From: an uncultured Alphaproteobacteria bacterium
GTDB taxonomy: Bacteria > Pseudomonadota > Alphaproteobacteria > Caulobacterales > Caulobacteraceae
Assembly (NCBI GenBank): GCA_903928755.1
Contig: CAIYSH010000016.1
Span: forward strand, 1-15,574
Direction of reading: 5' to 3'
DNA: 15,574 nucleotides
Each line of letters begins with the position of its first letter. The first letter of the stretch is position 1. Position numbers and translations under genes: made by a program. Below, piece by piece: positions 5,779 to 13,291 of the stretch. The notes under the pieces are model-generated. The model was not told the DNA's origin. It did not search any database and worked only from the letters and a program-made list of their open reading frames with translations.

Positions 5779-7058
5779 ATCATTTCGAGCCGATCGACGG
5801 CGAGCTTTCCTGCGAGTCCGTGCCTCTGCGTGAGATTGCGCAGAGCGTGGGCACACCCGTCTATGTCTATTCCAGCGCGACGCTGGAGCGGCATTACGGG
5901 GTGCTCCGTGACGCTTTGCGCCAGGAAGGCCTCAAGGGAGAACATGGCGGCGACGCGCTGATCGCCTTCGCCGTCAAGGCCAACTCGAACCTGGCAGTCC
6001 TGAAGACCCTTGCCCGCCTTGGGGCGGGAGCTGACACCGTATCGGAGGGCGAAATACGGCGCGCCCTAGCCGCCGGCATTCCCGCCAACAGGATCGTGTT
6101 TTCGGGCGTAGGCAAGACCGCCGAAGAGCTGGCCTTCGCCCTCAAGGTTGGCGTCTCGGAAATAAATGTCGAGTCCGAGCCGGAAATGCATCTCGCCTCA
6201 AACATTGCCCAGAGCCTTGGCACCCGCGCCGTCATCGCCATCAGGGTCAACCCCGATGTTTCGGCCGGGGGGCACGCCAAGATCGCCACGGGCAAGGCTG
6301 ACAACAAGTTCGGCGTGTCCTTCTCGGAGGCCGAGCGGCTCTATGCCCAGGCATCGAACAATGCCGGACTGAAACCCGTCGGCGTGACCTGTCACATCGG
6401 CAGCCAGATCACCGACCTTGCCCCCATGTCGGCGGCATTTTCAAAGATGAAGGGCCTGGTCCAGCGCCTGCGCGGCGAAGGGCATTCCGTGGAGCGGCTG
6501 GATCTGGGCGGCGGCCTTGGCGTGCCCTATTTCCATCAACCGACCCCGCCATCGCCTGCCGACTATGCCAGGATGATCGCCCGAACCATGACTGGTCTGG
6601 ACATCGCCTATTCCTTCGAGCCGGGACGGATGATCGCCGCAAATGCCGGCGTCCTGGTGGCTGAAGTACTGCATATCCATGAGCGTCCCGAAGGCCGGAA
6701 GTTCGCCGTGCTGGACGCCGCCATGAACGACCTGATCCGTCCGGCCATGTATGACGCCTATCACGACATTAAGCCGGTCAGGGTCCGGCCGGGCAGCCCG
6801 GAAATGTATGACGTTGTGGGGCCGATCTGCGAGACCGGAGATACCTTTACCCGGGAACGCGAACTACCGCCCCTGGCCCCGGGGGACCTGATTGCCTTCA
6901 TGAGCGCCGGTGCTTACGGGGCCGTGATGTCGAGTGAGTACAACAGCCGCCTGCTGGTGCCGGAAGTGCTGGTCCAGGGCGATCAATATGCCGTCGTGCG
7001 CCCCAGGCCGACCTATGAAGACATGCTGGCCAGGGACCGTTTGCCTGACTGGCTCTAG
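5775..7058 (+). CDS. lysA: Diaminopimelate decarboxylase
   Basis: A 427-residue PLP enzyme of fold type III that decarboxylates meso-diaminopimelate to L-lysine, the last step of lysine synthesis. It has an N-terminal alanine-racemase-like barrel with PLP Lys68 in FAVKANSN, HIGSQ (207-211), DLGGGLG (243-249) and EPGR (282-285). The C-terminal beta domain has CETGD (352-356), which contributes to the partner active site of the dimer, and AGAYG (378-382). Length and motifs are complete. Translation probably depends on coupling, since the start overlaps the lipoprotein stop in ATGA and has no clear Shine-Dalgarno of its own. The TAG stop is inside a CTAG shared with the convergent hpt gene, leaving no room for a terminator between them. 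Confidence 0.96.
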   Translation: MNHFEPIDGELSCESVPLREIAQSVGTPVYVYSSATLERHYGVLRDALRQEGLKGEHGGDALIAFAVKANSNLAVLKTLARLGAGADTVSEGEIRRALAAGIPANRIVFSGVGKTAEELAFALKVGVSEINVESEPEMHLASNIAQSLGTRAVIAIRVNPDVSAGGHAKIATGKADNKFGVSFSEAERLYAQASNNAGLKPVGVTCHIGSQITDLAPMSAAFSKMKGLVQRLRGEGHSVERLDLGGGLGVPYFHQPTPPSPADYARMIARTMTGLDIAYSFEPGRMIAANAGVLVAEVLHIHERPEGRKFAVLDAAMNDLIRPAMYDAYHDIKPVRVRPGSPEMYDVVGPICETGDTFTRERELPPLAPGDLIAFMSAGAYGAVMSSEYNSRLLVPEVLVQGDQYAVVRPRPTYEDMLARDRLPDWL

Positions 7059-7585
7059 TCGAGCGCGCCCACATAAGGCAGGCCACGCATGGCCCCGGCA
7101 GCGTCCATGCCATAACCAACCAGGAAACGTGCGGGAGCCGTCCAGGCACTGAAATCGGGCTCGATGGCCCTGGGGTTAGGCCAGGGTTTCGAGGCAAAGA
7201 CGGCAGTGAGCACATCACTGGCACCGGCATCACGGACCAGCCGATGCGCCTCGGACAGGGAAAGGCCCGTATCGACGACATCGTCAATGATCAGGGCGCG
7301 ACGCCCGGCAAGGGGCCGCTGAAGGTCAGCGCGAACCTCACATCTCCCGAGGCTGGCCCGCTCATCGCCATAGGAAGCGAGCCAGAGGGCGTCAAAACGG
7401 ACATTCCGTCCGATCCTGGCCAGGGCACGTGTCAGGTCGGAGGCGAACCAGATCCCGCCTGTGAGCAGACAGACTGCCACGGTTTCATCATCAATCCGGG
7501 GCGCTATCTGCGCCGCAAGCCCGGCAACTCTTTCTGCAATCTCCTGCTCTGTGAGCAGAACGGTCGGTACGCGGGCATCAGCCAT
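7055..7585 (-). CDS. hpt: Hypoxanthine (guanine) phosphoribosyltransferase
   Basis: A 176-residue cytosolic purine-salvage enzyme that makes IMP (and often GMP) from the base and PRPP. The PRPP-binding signature IIDDVVDTG is at 99-107. The flexible-loop region ASYGDE is at 70-75, where the family has SYG, and the C-terminal VGYGMDAAGAMRGLPYVGALD region matches the base-binding hood of Hpt proteins. The length is standard. The start overlaps the end of the zinc-ribbon gene by eight bases with no Shine-Dalgarno visible, so it is probably translated by coupling. It ends tail-to-tail with lysA by sharing CTAG. No function-specific link to the zinc-ribbon protein is evident. Confidence 0.93.
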   Translation of the reverse strand: MADARVPTVLLTEQEIAERVAGLAAQIAPRIDDETVAVCLLTGGIWFASDLTRALARIGRNVRFDALWLASYGDERASLGRCEVRADLQRPLAGRRALIIDDVVDTGLSLSEAHRLVRDAGASDVLTAVFASKPWPNPRAIEPDFSAWTAPARFLVGYGMDAAGAMRGLPYVGALD

Positions 7586-8486
7586 GGGGACTCAGGGCAT
7601 AGGGGGAGGATTCGGGTAGCGGTTTTACTTCATGCGGCGGCAGGCTGCCGACCTTGGATGACGCATGTAGCGCCGGGCCACGCTCGTCTTTCTTCGTGAC
7701 GGGTGAATGAACAGCCTCATGAGGCCCTGACGAGCCGGGGCCAGCCTTGTGACCAGCCTCAGGTGCAAAGGCGACTTCCAGCTGACTGGCGCTCAATGGA
7801 GGGTCCAGCAAGGCTATGGAAAAATGCCGGGTCTCCCCTGCTGGGACGACTGCATCGGCCGGCCGTGCTATCTTGGTTGCCACTGACTTTCCAGCCTTGT
7901 TCAAAAGGCTTACGCGCAGGGGGGGGGCTTCTATCGCCCGATCTTTGACATTGCGAAGTACGCCTGAAACCGAGAGGGCCGCATGGCCATCCTGTAGCGC
8001 GGGGCGGGCTTCAATCCCTTCAATGGTCAGACCAAGGCTGTTGACCGGCAAGCCAACCCAGGCATAGGCCGCTGCGCTCTTCGGCCAGAGACCAACCACA
8101 TTGATCCGGAATACGGCCGCAAGCGCCAGAATGACCACCAGGGTTGCGGCCATGCCTGCCCAGATGATGCCCGTCGCGGCCGCTTGACGGACCTTGCGTT
8201 CATCGGCCTTTTTAGCCCGATAGACCTTGGGTATTTCCGGACCTTCCGCTGCTGAAAGATCGGTAAAATCGGGCTCCGACGTCGGGAATCCTGCCGCCTG
8301 GTCAAGAAAAGGTTCCTGATCCCGTCCGAAGTCGTTCACAGCGACATCCTCATCCAGCATCAAGGCTTCAGCTTCCGCTGACCACCTGAATCCGCAGTTC
8401 GCACACTTCACCGTGCGCCCCTCCGGGGGGATCTTCGCCGCGTCGACCGTGTAGCTGGTGGCGCATCTGGAACAGGTGAGGATCAT
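7578..8486 (-). CDS. Zinc-ribbon (MJ0042/DUF3426) membrane protein
   Basis: A 302-residue protein. The N-terminus MILTCSRCATSYTVD carries the first CxxC (Cys5, Cys8), and Cys28/Cys31 in KCANCGFRW complete an MJ0042-type zinc ribbon. An acidic linker leads to one membrane helix (about 103-127). A DUF3426-type periplasmic beta domain follows, with GVLRN at 177-181 and a hydrophobic strand pattern to about residue 240. The last 60 residues are a low-complexity tail rich in His, Pro, Ser and Lys that is not typical of the family. The function is unknown; such proteins often sit next to ftsE in alphaproteobacteria, which suggests an envelope or division role but does not prove it. It diverges from ftsE and precedes hpt with an eight-base overlap. 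No clear Shine-Dalgarno precedes the ATG. Confidence 0.82.
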   Translation of the reverse strand: MILTCSRCATSYTVDAAKIPPEGRTVKCANCGFRWSAEAEALMLDEDVAVNDFGRDQEPFLDQAAGFPTSEPDFTDLSAAEGPEIPKVYRAKKADERKVRQAAATGIIWAGMAATLVVILALAAVFRINVVGLWPKSAAAYAWVGLPVNSLGLTIEGIEARPALQDGHAALSVSGVLRNVKDRAIEAPPLRVSLLNKAGKSVATKIARPADAVVPAGETRHFSIALLDPPLSASQLEVAFAPEAGHKAGPGSSGPHEAVHSPVTKKDERGPALHASSKVGSLPPHEVKPLPESSPYALSPHG

Positions 8487-8724
8487 CTGAGGTGTAGTCT
8501 ATGGGTGTTCGCGGGAAATTTGCGACTACAGATTCGTGTCAACGACGGTATTTTACAGGGTTTGACGGGGCTTATCGAGATCGGCTTGAAAACCTGCAGC
8601 AGTGGCAAGCCCATTCCTGTTTCGGCAGCCACGATGGCGGCGTTCCGTGAGAGAATCGCAAGCCCCGCCGCTATTTGTGATATGAGTATCGTTTACCCGT
8701 TTCTGAGGCACAGGACCGTCACAA
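8487..8724. promoter_or_regulatory. Divergent promoter region between zinc-ribbon gene and ftsE
   Basis: A 238-base spacer. TTGACA on the minus strand (plus 8542-8537) and TTGACG on the plus strand (8562-8567) are candidate -35 boxes pointing outward, about 20 bases apart. Neither is followed by a good TATAAT at 17 bases. Two GANTC sites, GATTC (8531-8535) and GAATC (8653-8657), would be CcrM methylation targets if the host is Caulobacterales. No CtrA-like TTAA-N7-TTAA was seen. AGGA (8712-8715) is the probable ftsE ribosome site. Confidence 0.35.
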
Positions 8725-9438
8725 GTGGCAAGGGTTAGTGACAATCTGTTTGCTGCAGAGGCAGTTCTGCGGTTCGACGATGTATCGCTGGCCTATGGCC
8801 GCAATGATCCGACCTTGAGAAGGGTCAGCTTCTCGCTCAAGCCGGGGTCCTTCCACTTCATTACGGGTGCTTCGGGTGCAGGCAAAAGCTCACTGCTCAA
8901 ACTGATCTACATGGCGGTCAGACCGACAGGCGGCAGGATAGAGCTGTTTGGCCACGACATTGCCCGCATTTCCAGCCGGGACCTTCCCCTGATGCGTCGC
9001 CGGATCGGTGTCGTGTTCCAGGATTTCCGCCTGCTCGACCACATGACAGCATTCGACAACGCCGCCGTTCCCCTGAGGATTACGGGTCTGCGGCCCGAAT
9101 CCTATCGAAATGATGTCGCCGAATTGCTCAGTTGGGTCGGCATGGGAGAGCGCATGCATGTTCTGCCACCGACCCTGGCCGGAGGCGAGAAACAACGGCT
9201 GGCCATTGCACGCGCAGTGGTCGCGCGACCTGAGATCATACTGGCGGATGAACCCACAGGTAATCTTGATGCAGACATGAGCCAGCGGATCCTGAAGCTG
9301 TTTTCCCAGCTCAACCGACTTGGCACCACGGTCCTCATAGCCACGCATGATCAGGGCATGGTCGAGAGGTCAGGCATGCCGGTTCTCCACCTTGAAAATG
9401 GCCGACTGGTCTCGCAGGTGCCAGGAACTCGACCGTGA
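8725..9438 (+). CDS. ftsE: Cell division ATP-binding protein FtsE
   Basis: A 237-residue ABC ATPase that pairs with FtsX at the inner membrane and drives periplasmic peptidoglycan hydrolases at the division site. Walker A GASGAGKSS is at 48-56, the Q-loop Gln99 is in VVFQDF, and the signature is LAGGE (151-155) instead of the common LSGGE. Walker B IILADE is at 171-176, followed by PTGNLD, and the switch His208 is in ATHDQ. Size and the RRIGVVFQDFRLL region are typical of FtsE rather than of LolD or MacB. The start is a GTG nine bases after AGGA. The gene overlaps ftsX by GTGA and begins the ftsE-ftsX-ydcF-plsC operon. Confidence 0.93.
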   Translation: MARVSDNLFAAEAVLRFDDVSLAYGRNDPTLRRVSFSLKPGSFHFITGASGAGKSSLLKLIYMAVRPTGGRIELFGHDIARISSRDLPLMRRRIGVVFQDFRLLDHMTAFDNAAVPLRITGLRPESYRNDVAELLSWVGMGERMHVLPPTLAGGEKQRLAIARAVVARPEIILADEPTGNLDADMSQRILKLFSQLNRLGTTVLIATHDQGMVERSGMPVLHLENGRLVSQVPGTRP

Positions 9439-10325
9439 CGGATACCTATTCACGCAGATGGCGACCTGCACCCTTCCTGCCGGATACAGACAATCGTGAT
9501 GGCAGCCTGATGTTCGTCATGGCGACCCTCTGTTTTCTCGCCTGCCTCATGGCCCTGGCTCTGGTCGCCACAAACCGCGCCGTCCAGGGCTGGTCAGACC
9601 AGCTGAACAGCCAGGCAACCGTCATCGTCCGGCCCCGCGCCAATGAGACCCCAGACCTTGCCGCCGCCCGCGCGGCCGAGGCGCTCGCCGGTGTGCCTGG
9701 AGTGACAGAGGCGCGCGCCCTGGAGCGCGAAAAGGCCGAATCGCTCGTTGAACCCTGGCTGGGGGACATAACCGATCTGGAAGACCTGCCGATCCCAAGA
9801 CTGGTGACCGTGGATCTGGACGACAGAAACCCTGCCACCTCAGCCACACTTGCCGCTGCGCTCAAGGCCCGCGGCATAGACGGCATCATAGATGATCATT
9901 CGATCTGGACCCGCGACATTGCCCGCTCCGCAGCAGTTCTGCGTCTGGTATGCGCCGGGGTATTCATCCTGATCACGACGGCGGCGGGGGCCATTATTGC
10001 CTTCGCAACCCGTGCAGGCCTGCTGGCGCGCCGTGAGGTGGTTGAGGTCCTTCACCTGACGGGTGCGGAAAACATCTATATCGCCCGGTTGTTCCAGGTG
10101 CGCTTTGCCCGGCTTGCGGCCTGGGCCGGAGGTGGAGGCGCACTTGCCGCGGCCGCCATTGGCGCGGCCCTCCGGCTGGCGGGAAGTGGTAGCGACCTGA
10201 CGCCGACGATTCCGGTCATCTGGTCGGACATCCTGGCCGTCCTGCCCTGCCCTCTGGTCGCGGCTCTGGTCGCGGCGATGGCGGCAAGGCTGACAGCGGA
10301 ACGCTTGATTTCGGAAATCACATGA
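9435..10325 (+). CDS. ftsX: Cell division protein FtsX (ABC permease)
   Basis: A 296-residue inner-membrane protein with the FtsX layout. It has a cytoplasmic N-terminus, a first membrane helix (about 25-46), a periplasmic domain of roughly 115 residues, and then three helices (about 168-192, 220-244 and 262-285). The pre-TM2 region and the cytoplasmic loop GLLARREVVEVLHLTGAE (196-213) match the permease coupling loop that contacts FtsE; VLxLTGA is well conserved. It transmits ATP hydrolysis to murein hydrolase activators. It starts with GTG in a GTGA overlap with ftsE and ends in an ATGA overlap with the ydcF-like gene, so the three are almost certainly co-translated. Confidence 0.92.
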   Translation: MTDTYSRRWRPAPFLPDTDNRDGSLMFVMATLCFLACLMALALVATNRAVQGWSDQLNSQATVIVRPRANETPDLAAARAAEALAGVPGVTEARALEREKAESLVEPWLGDITDLEDLPIPRLVTVDLDDRNPATSATLAAALKARGIDGIIDDHSIWTRDIARSAAVLRLVCAGVFILITTAAGAIIAFATRAGLLARREVVEVLHLTGAENIYIARLFQVRFARLAAWAGGGGALAAAAIGAALRLAGSGSDLTPTIPVIWSDILAVLPCPLVAALVAAMAARLTAERLISEIT

Positions 10326-10921
10326 AAACACTTGCCGCCCTCATTCTGATCGCCGCGATCTGGACAGTCGGCCTGGTGACTTTCGCCCACCGGATCGAAA
10401 GGTCGACACCTGCCGCCATACCGGCAGAATCACAGGGACTGGTTGTCCTGACGGGGATCGGGTCCAATGAGCGGATCGGTGCCGGCGTCGCCCTTCTCGA
10501 AAGCGGAAGCGCCAGGCGCATGCTGGTGTCTGGCGTCAACCGGGAAGCCAGCCGGGAAGACATTCGCGCGGTCAGCAAGGCCGCCCGCCGGATCTATGAC
10601 TGCTGCATAGATCTGGGCTTCACGGCCGCGGATACGGTTGGCAATGCCCGTGAGACGGCCGAGTGGGCCAGATCCATGCGCTATCAGAGCCTGATCATCG
10701 TCACCGCCGACTACCACATGCCCCGTGCCATGCTGGAACTCCGATCCGCCATGCCCAAGGCAAGCCTTCAGGCCTATCCGGTAGCAACTTCAGTCTTCAC
10801 CGCCCGGAACTGGTGGCGCAGCTCGAGATCGGCACGCTTGATGATCATGGAGTATTCGAAGTATCTGGCCATTCTTGGTCGCGAAACCATCCGCGCCCTT
10901 GGCCCTCCGGCGAAAGGCTGA
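10322..10921 (+). CDS. YdcF-like DUF218 envelope protein
   Basis: A 199-residue protein with an N-terminal hydrophobic segment (about 3-22), probably a membrane anchor, followed by a DUF218 alpha/beta domain. Family landmarks are GLVVLTG (39-45), RIGAGVALLESG (51-62), NARETAEWARS (the usual NTxENA region) and VTADYHMPRAMLEL, the conserved xxYHMxRA motif. E. coli relatives YdcF and SanA/ElyC affect envelope integrity, and ElyC acts in undecaprenyl-lipid metabolism. The exact activity here is unknown. It is the third gene of the ftsEX operon, overlapping ftsX by ATGA and ending three bases before plsC, which fits an envelope role. Confidence 0.85.
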   Translation: MKTLAALILIAAIWTVGLVTFAHRIERSTPAAIPAESQGLVVLTGIGSNERIGAGVALLESGSARRMLVSGVNREASREDIRAVSKAARRIYDCCIDLGFTAADTVGNARETAEWARSMRYQSLIIVTADYHMPRAMLELRSAMPKASLQAYPVATSVFTARNWWRSSRSARLMIMEYSKYLAILGRETIRALGPPAKG

Positions 10922-10924
10922 CCT

Positions 10925-11635
10925 GTGACCCTTCTGCGTTCCCTGGTCTTTGCAGGCCTGTTCTATCTATGGTCGCTGCTTTTTTCGCTTTCGATGATGC
11001 CCTTTCTGCTGGCGCCGCCCCTCTGGACGGTCCGGGCCCTGAGGATCTGGAGTGCAGGCATCAATTTTCTGGTCCGGGTGATCTGTGGCATCAGGGTCGA
11101 GGTCCGCGGCCTGGAACACATGCCCAGGGGCCCCGCCATAGTTGCTCCCAAACATCAGTGCATGCTCGACGTCTTCGCCCAGTTTGGGGCCCTGCCGTCG
11201 GTCCTCTTCGTGATGAAAAAGGAACTTGCCTACATCCCGCTCTTTGGCTGGATCGCCGTGAAAATGGGCAGCATAGTCGTCGATCGTGACGGCCATTCTG
11301 CCGCCCTCAAAAAGATGGTCAGGGACGCACAGGTCCAGTTTGACCGCTCCCCCCGGCAATTGCTGATCTTCCCGGAAGGCACGCGCGGACAACCCGGAGC
11401 CGAGACGGTCTACAAGCCCGGGATCGCCGCCCTCTATCGGGAACTGAACCTGCCGGTTCACCCGGTGGCCACCAATTCCGGAACCCACTGGCCAGCACAC
11501 GGCCTCATGCGCCATCCCGGCACGATCGTATTTGAATACCTTGAACCCATACCCCCGGGCCTGAAGCGCGGTGAGTTCATGCGCATTCTGCAGGCGCGTA
11601 TCGATACAGCCTCCGCGAAACTGATTGGTCTTTAG
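10925..11635 (+). CDS. plsC: 1-acyl-sn-glycerol-3-phosphate acyltransferase
   Basis: A 236-residue inner-membrane acyltransferase that acylates lysophosphatidic acid to phosphatidic acid in phospholipid synthesis. It has an N-terminal hydrophobic region (about 5-55). The catalytic HX4D motif is H77-QCML-D82 (KHQCMLD in place of the common NHQSxxD), followed by GxIxVDR (115-121) and FPEGTRG (149-155). The acyl donor is not readable. The start is a GTG seven bases after AAAGG, which lies in the end of the ydcF-like gene. Relatives acting on other acceptors exist in the same family, so the symbol is given at family level. Its stop overlaps the convergent chaC stop by four bases (TTAG). Confidence 0.88.
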   Translation: MTLLRSLVFAGLFYLWSLLFSLSMMPFLLAPPLWTVRALRIWSAGINFLVRVICGIRVEVRGLEHMPRGPAIVAPKHQCMLDVFAQFGALPSVLFVMKKELAYIPLFGWIAVKMGSIVVDRDGHSAALKKMVRDAQVQFDRSPRQLLIFPEGTRGQPGAETVYKPGIAALYRELNLPVHPVATNSGTHWPAHGLMRHPGTIVFEYLEPIPPGLKRGEFMRILQARIDTASAKLIGL

Positions 11636-12159
11636 ACCAGGTCCGCGACCAGGCCCTTGAGACGGATCATGCGCGTGTCGCGAATGCCTTCAGCCTCAAG
11701 ATGATCGACCAGATCGCAGAGATAGTCCTCGTTCCGTCCGGAAAGCCCTTTGGCGCCGGAAATCAGTTCTGCCTGGCGCTCAAGTGGGAGGGTACCCGCC
11801 CATTGCGGGTGGGCCACATCGGACAGGAAGGTCAGGGCATTGATCCTGGCCCCATCGGGCAGATGAACCTGGACGCGGGCCTCCACATAGGTTTCTGTCG
11901 GTTGCTCACGCTCACGCAGATAGGCATAGGTCTCGTCCCAATCCCTTTCCGCGACACGGTAGGCCGTGCCCCTCACCGAGCCGCCCGGGGCCAGTCCCAG
12001 AACCAGGCCAGGGCGCTCATAGGTGCCTCGATGATGAACGGAATAGATACAGAAGGCACGCCTGCGGCCGTATAGGGTAGCGGAATGTCGCGCCTCGAAG
12101 GCAAAGCCGGGACGCCACATCAGCGATCCATAACCAAAGACCCAGTGCACAGACCCCAT
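11632..12159 (-). CDS. ChaC-type gamma-glutamylcyclotransferase
   Basis: A 175-residue cytosolic enzyme. The N-terminal WVFGYGSLMW (6-15) is the substrate-binding YGSL motif, and YLREREQPTETY (80-91) holds the probable catalytic acid (Glu85, or Glu83). ChaC proteins cleave gamma-glutamyl peptides such as glutathione, releasing 5-oxoproline; glutathione is the likely substrate. Length and motif order are as expected. The ATG at 12159 overlaps the ATG of the divergent DUF2125 gene in a single CATG; a GTG three codons later is an alternative. Only a weak GGA precedes the start. Its stop overlaps that of plsC, so the gene is fully enclosed by its neighbours with no spare sequence. Confidence 0.9.
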   Translation of the reverse strand: MGSVHWVFGYGSLMWRPGFAFEARHSATLYGRRRAFCIYSVHHRGTYERPGLVLGLAPGGSVRGTAYRVAERDWDETYAYLREREQPTETYVEARVQVHLPDGARINALTFLSDVAHPQWAGTLPLERQAELISGAKGLSGRNEDYLCDLVDHLEAEGIRDTRMIRLKGLVADLV

Positions 12160-12160
12160 G
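12157..12160. promoter_or_regulatory. Overlapping divergent start codons in one CATG
   Basis: The minus-strand ATG (12159-12157) of chaC and the plus-strand ATG (12158-12160) of the DUF2125 gene share two bases. No Shine-Dalgarno precedes the DUF2125 start, and only GGA precedes chaC. Promoters must lie inside the partner genes, or translation is leaderless. Confidence 0.5.
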
Positions 12161-13183
12161 TTCCGCCGCTCTAACCGTTACCCTTTGACCACACCCGCCG
12201 GGGAACCTGCAGGCAGCCCCAGGCGCTGGGGACTTTACGGACCCTATATCGCCTTGGCTATTGCCGTAACCCTGTGGTCAGGGGCCTGGCTGATGGCACG
12301 GGAAAAAGTGATTCAAGGCACGGACCGGCTGGCCGCGAAGTATGAGTCCGCAGGCTATGAAATAGCCTGGAAGCAGCGGTCCGTAGGGGGCTATCCCTTC
12401 AGGATCGATCTTGTCCTGACTGACGTCGAGGTCCGGGCCCCTGAGGGATGGGGCATGACATCAGGGCGGCTCGAGGCAGAGGCGTTCTTGCATGCGCCGG
12501 GCCACTGGGTTTTCGCGGCACCCCGGGGCGTTTCCCTCCTGCGACCAGCGGGCGGAACCGTGGAGATAACTGGATCAACGCTCCACGCGAGCTTGACGGG
12601 TCTGGATATGCGACCGCCCCGCTTCTCTTTTGAAGGCCTGAACCTGCACTTCAGGACCCTGGATGGCCGCGACACCTTCCCCATGACGGGTGCCGAGAAG
12701 ATCGAGGCCTATCTGCGACCGGGCCCCGATCATCAGGCTGCCGTGCTGTTTCGCCTGACCAAAGGTCGGGCAGACAGGCCAGGCGGAATCGCAGAACCGC
12801 TTCGGCTTGATCTCGAACTGGAAGCCATTCTGTCCCGGGCAGACAGCCTGAAGGAAACAGGCTGGACTCAGACGTTGAAGGCCTGGGCCACGGCTGGCGG
12901 ACAGGCCAGCCTGAGATCTGCAAAAGCGACAGCCGGACCTGCCATGCTCGTCGCCCGCCCCGGAACCCTGGGTCTGGATGCGGCCGGGCGCGTCTCCGGT
13001 CAGCTGGATGTCACCCTTGGAAGGCCACCGGAAATGCTGCTCGCCTTGTCGAAGTATGGCTTGATACCGAAAGTGTCCGACGCCGATCTGCATGACCTTC
13101 CCGCAGATACGGTCATCCGTTTTCGCGATGGTTCGGCCTTTCTCGGGCCGGTGGCAATCGGGGCTGCACCCAGGCTCTTCTGA
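12158..13183 (+). CDS. DUF2125 membrane-anchored periplasmic protein
   Basis: A 341-residue protein with a basic N-terminus, one membrane helix (about 28-47) and a long periplasmic domain rich in beta-strand patterns. The segment AAKYESAGYEIAWKQRSVGGYPFRIDL (about 59-85) holds the hallmark GYPFR of DUF2125 proteins of alphaproteobacteria. It ends FLGPVAIGAAPRLF, a natural end for the family, so it looks complete. The function is unknown; the fold resembles lipid- or envelope-associated AsmA-like proteins only in general character. It starts at the CATG shared with chaC, without a Shine-Dalgarno. In related genomes this gene lies close to aromatic amino-acid genes, as here with the chorismate mutase 108 bases downstream. 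Confidence 0.82.
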   Translation: MFRRSNRYPLTTPAGEPAGSPRRWGLYGPYIALAIAVTLWSGAWLMAREKVIQGTDRLAAKYESAGYEIAWKQRSVGGYPFRIDLVLTDVEVRAPEGWGMTSGRLEAEAFLHAPGHWVFAAPRGVSLLRPAGGTVEITGSTLHASLTGLDMRPPRFSFEGLNLHFRTLDGRDTFPMTGAEKIEAYLRPGPDHQAAVLFRLTKGRADRPGGIAEPLRLDLELEAILSRADSLKETGWTQTLKAWATAGGQASLRSAKATAGPAMLVARPGTLGLDAAGRVSGQLDVTLGRPPEMLLALSKYGLIPKVSDADLHDLPADTVIRFRDGSAFLGPVAIGAAPRLF

Positions 13184-13291
13184 AAGTGCTGAAGGCCCTC
13201 GGTTTCCAGCGCAGCTCATTCCTGACCACGGGGCTATTGCGCACCGCGCTGCAATGACCTATCCGCCAAACCTCAGTTTTCGGGGAAGAAT

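Noticed and set aside
5424..5945. Minus-strand frame of 173 codons across the argH, lipoprotein and lysA junctions
   Set aside because: The plus strand has three coherent genes with ATGA overlaps; the antisense product has no features.
13186..13257. Short GTG frame of 23 codons (VLKALGFQRSSFLTTGLLRT) just after the DUF2125 stop
   Set aside because: It looks amphipathic and coding-like, but it has no Shine-Dalgarno, is very short, and the DUF2125 gene already ends naturally, so neither a small protein nor a frameshift can be supported.
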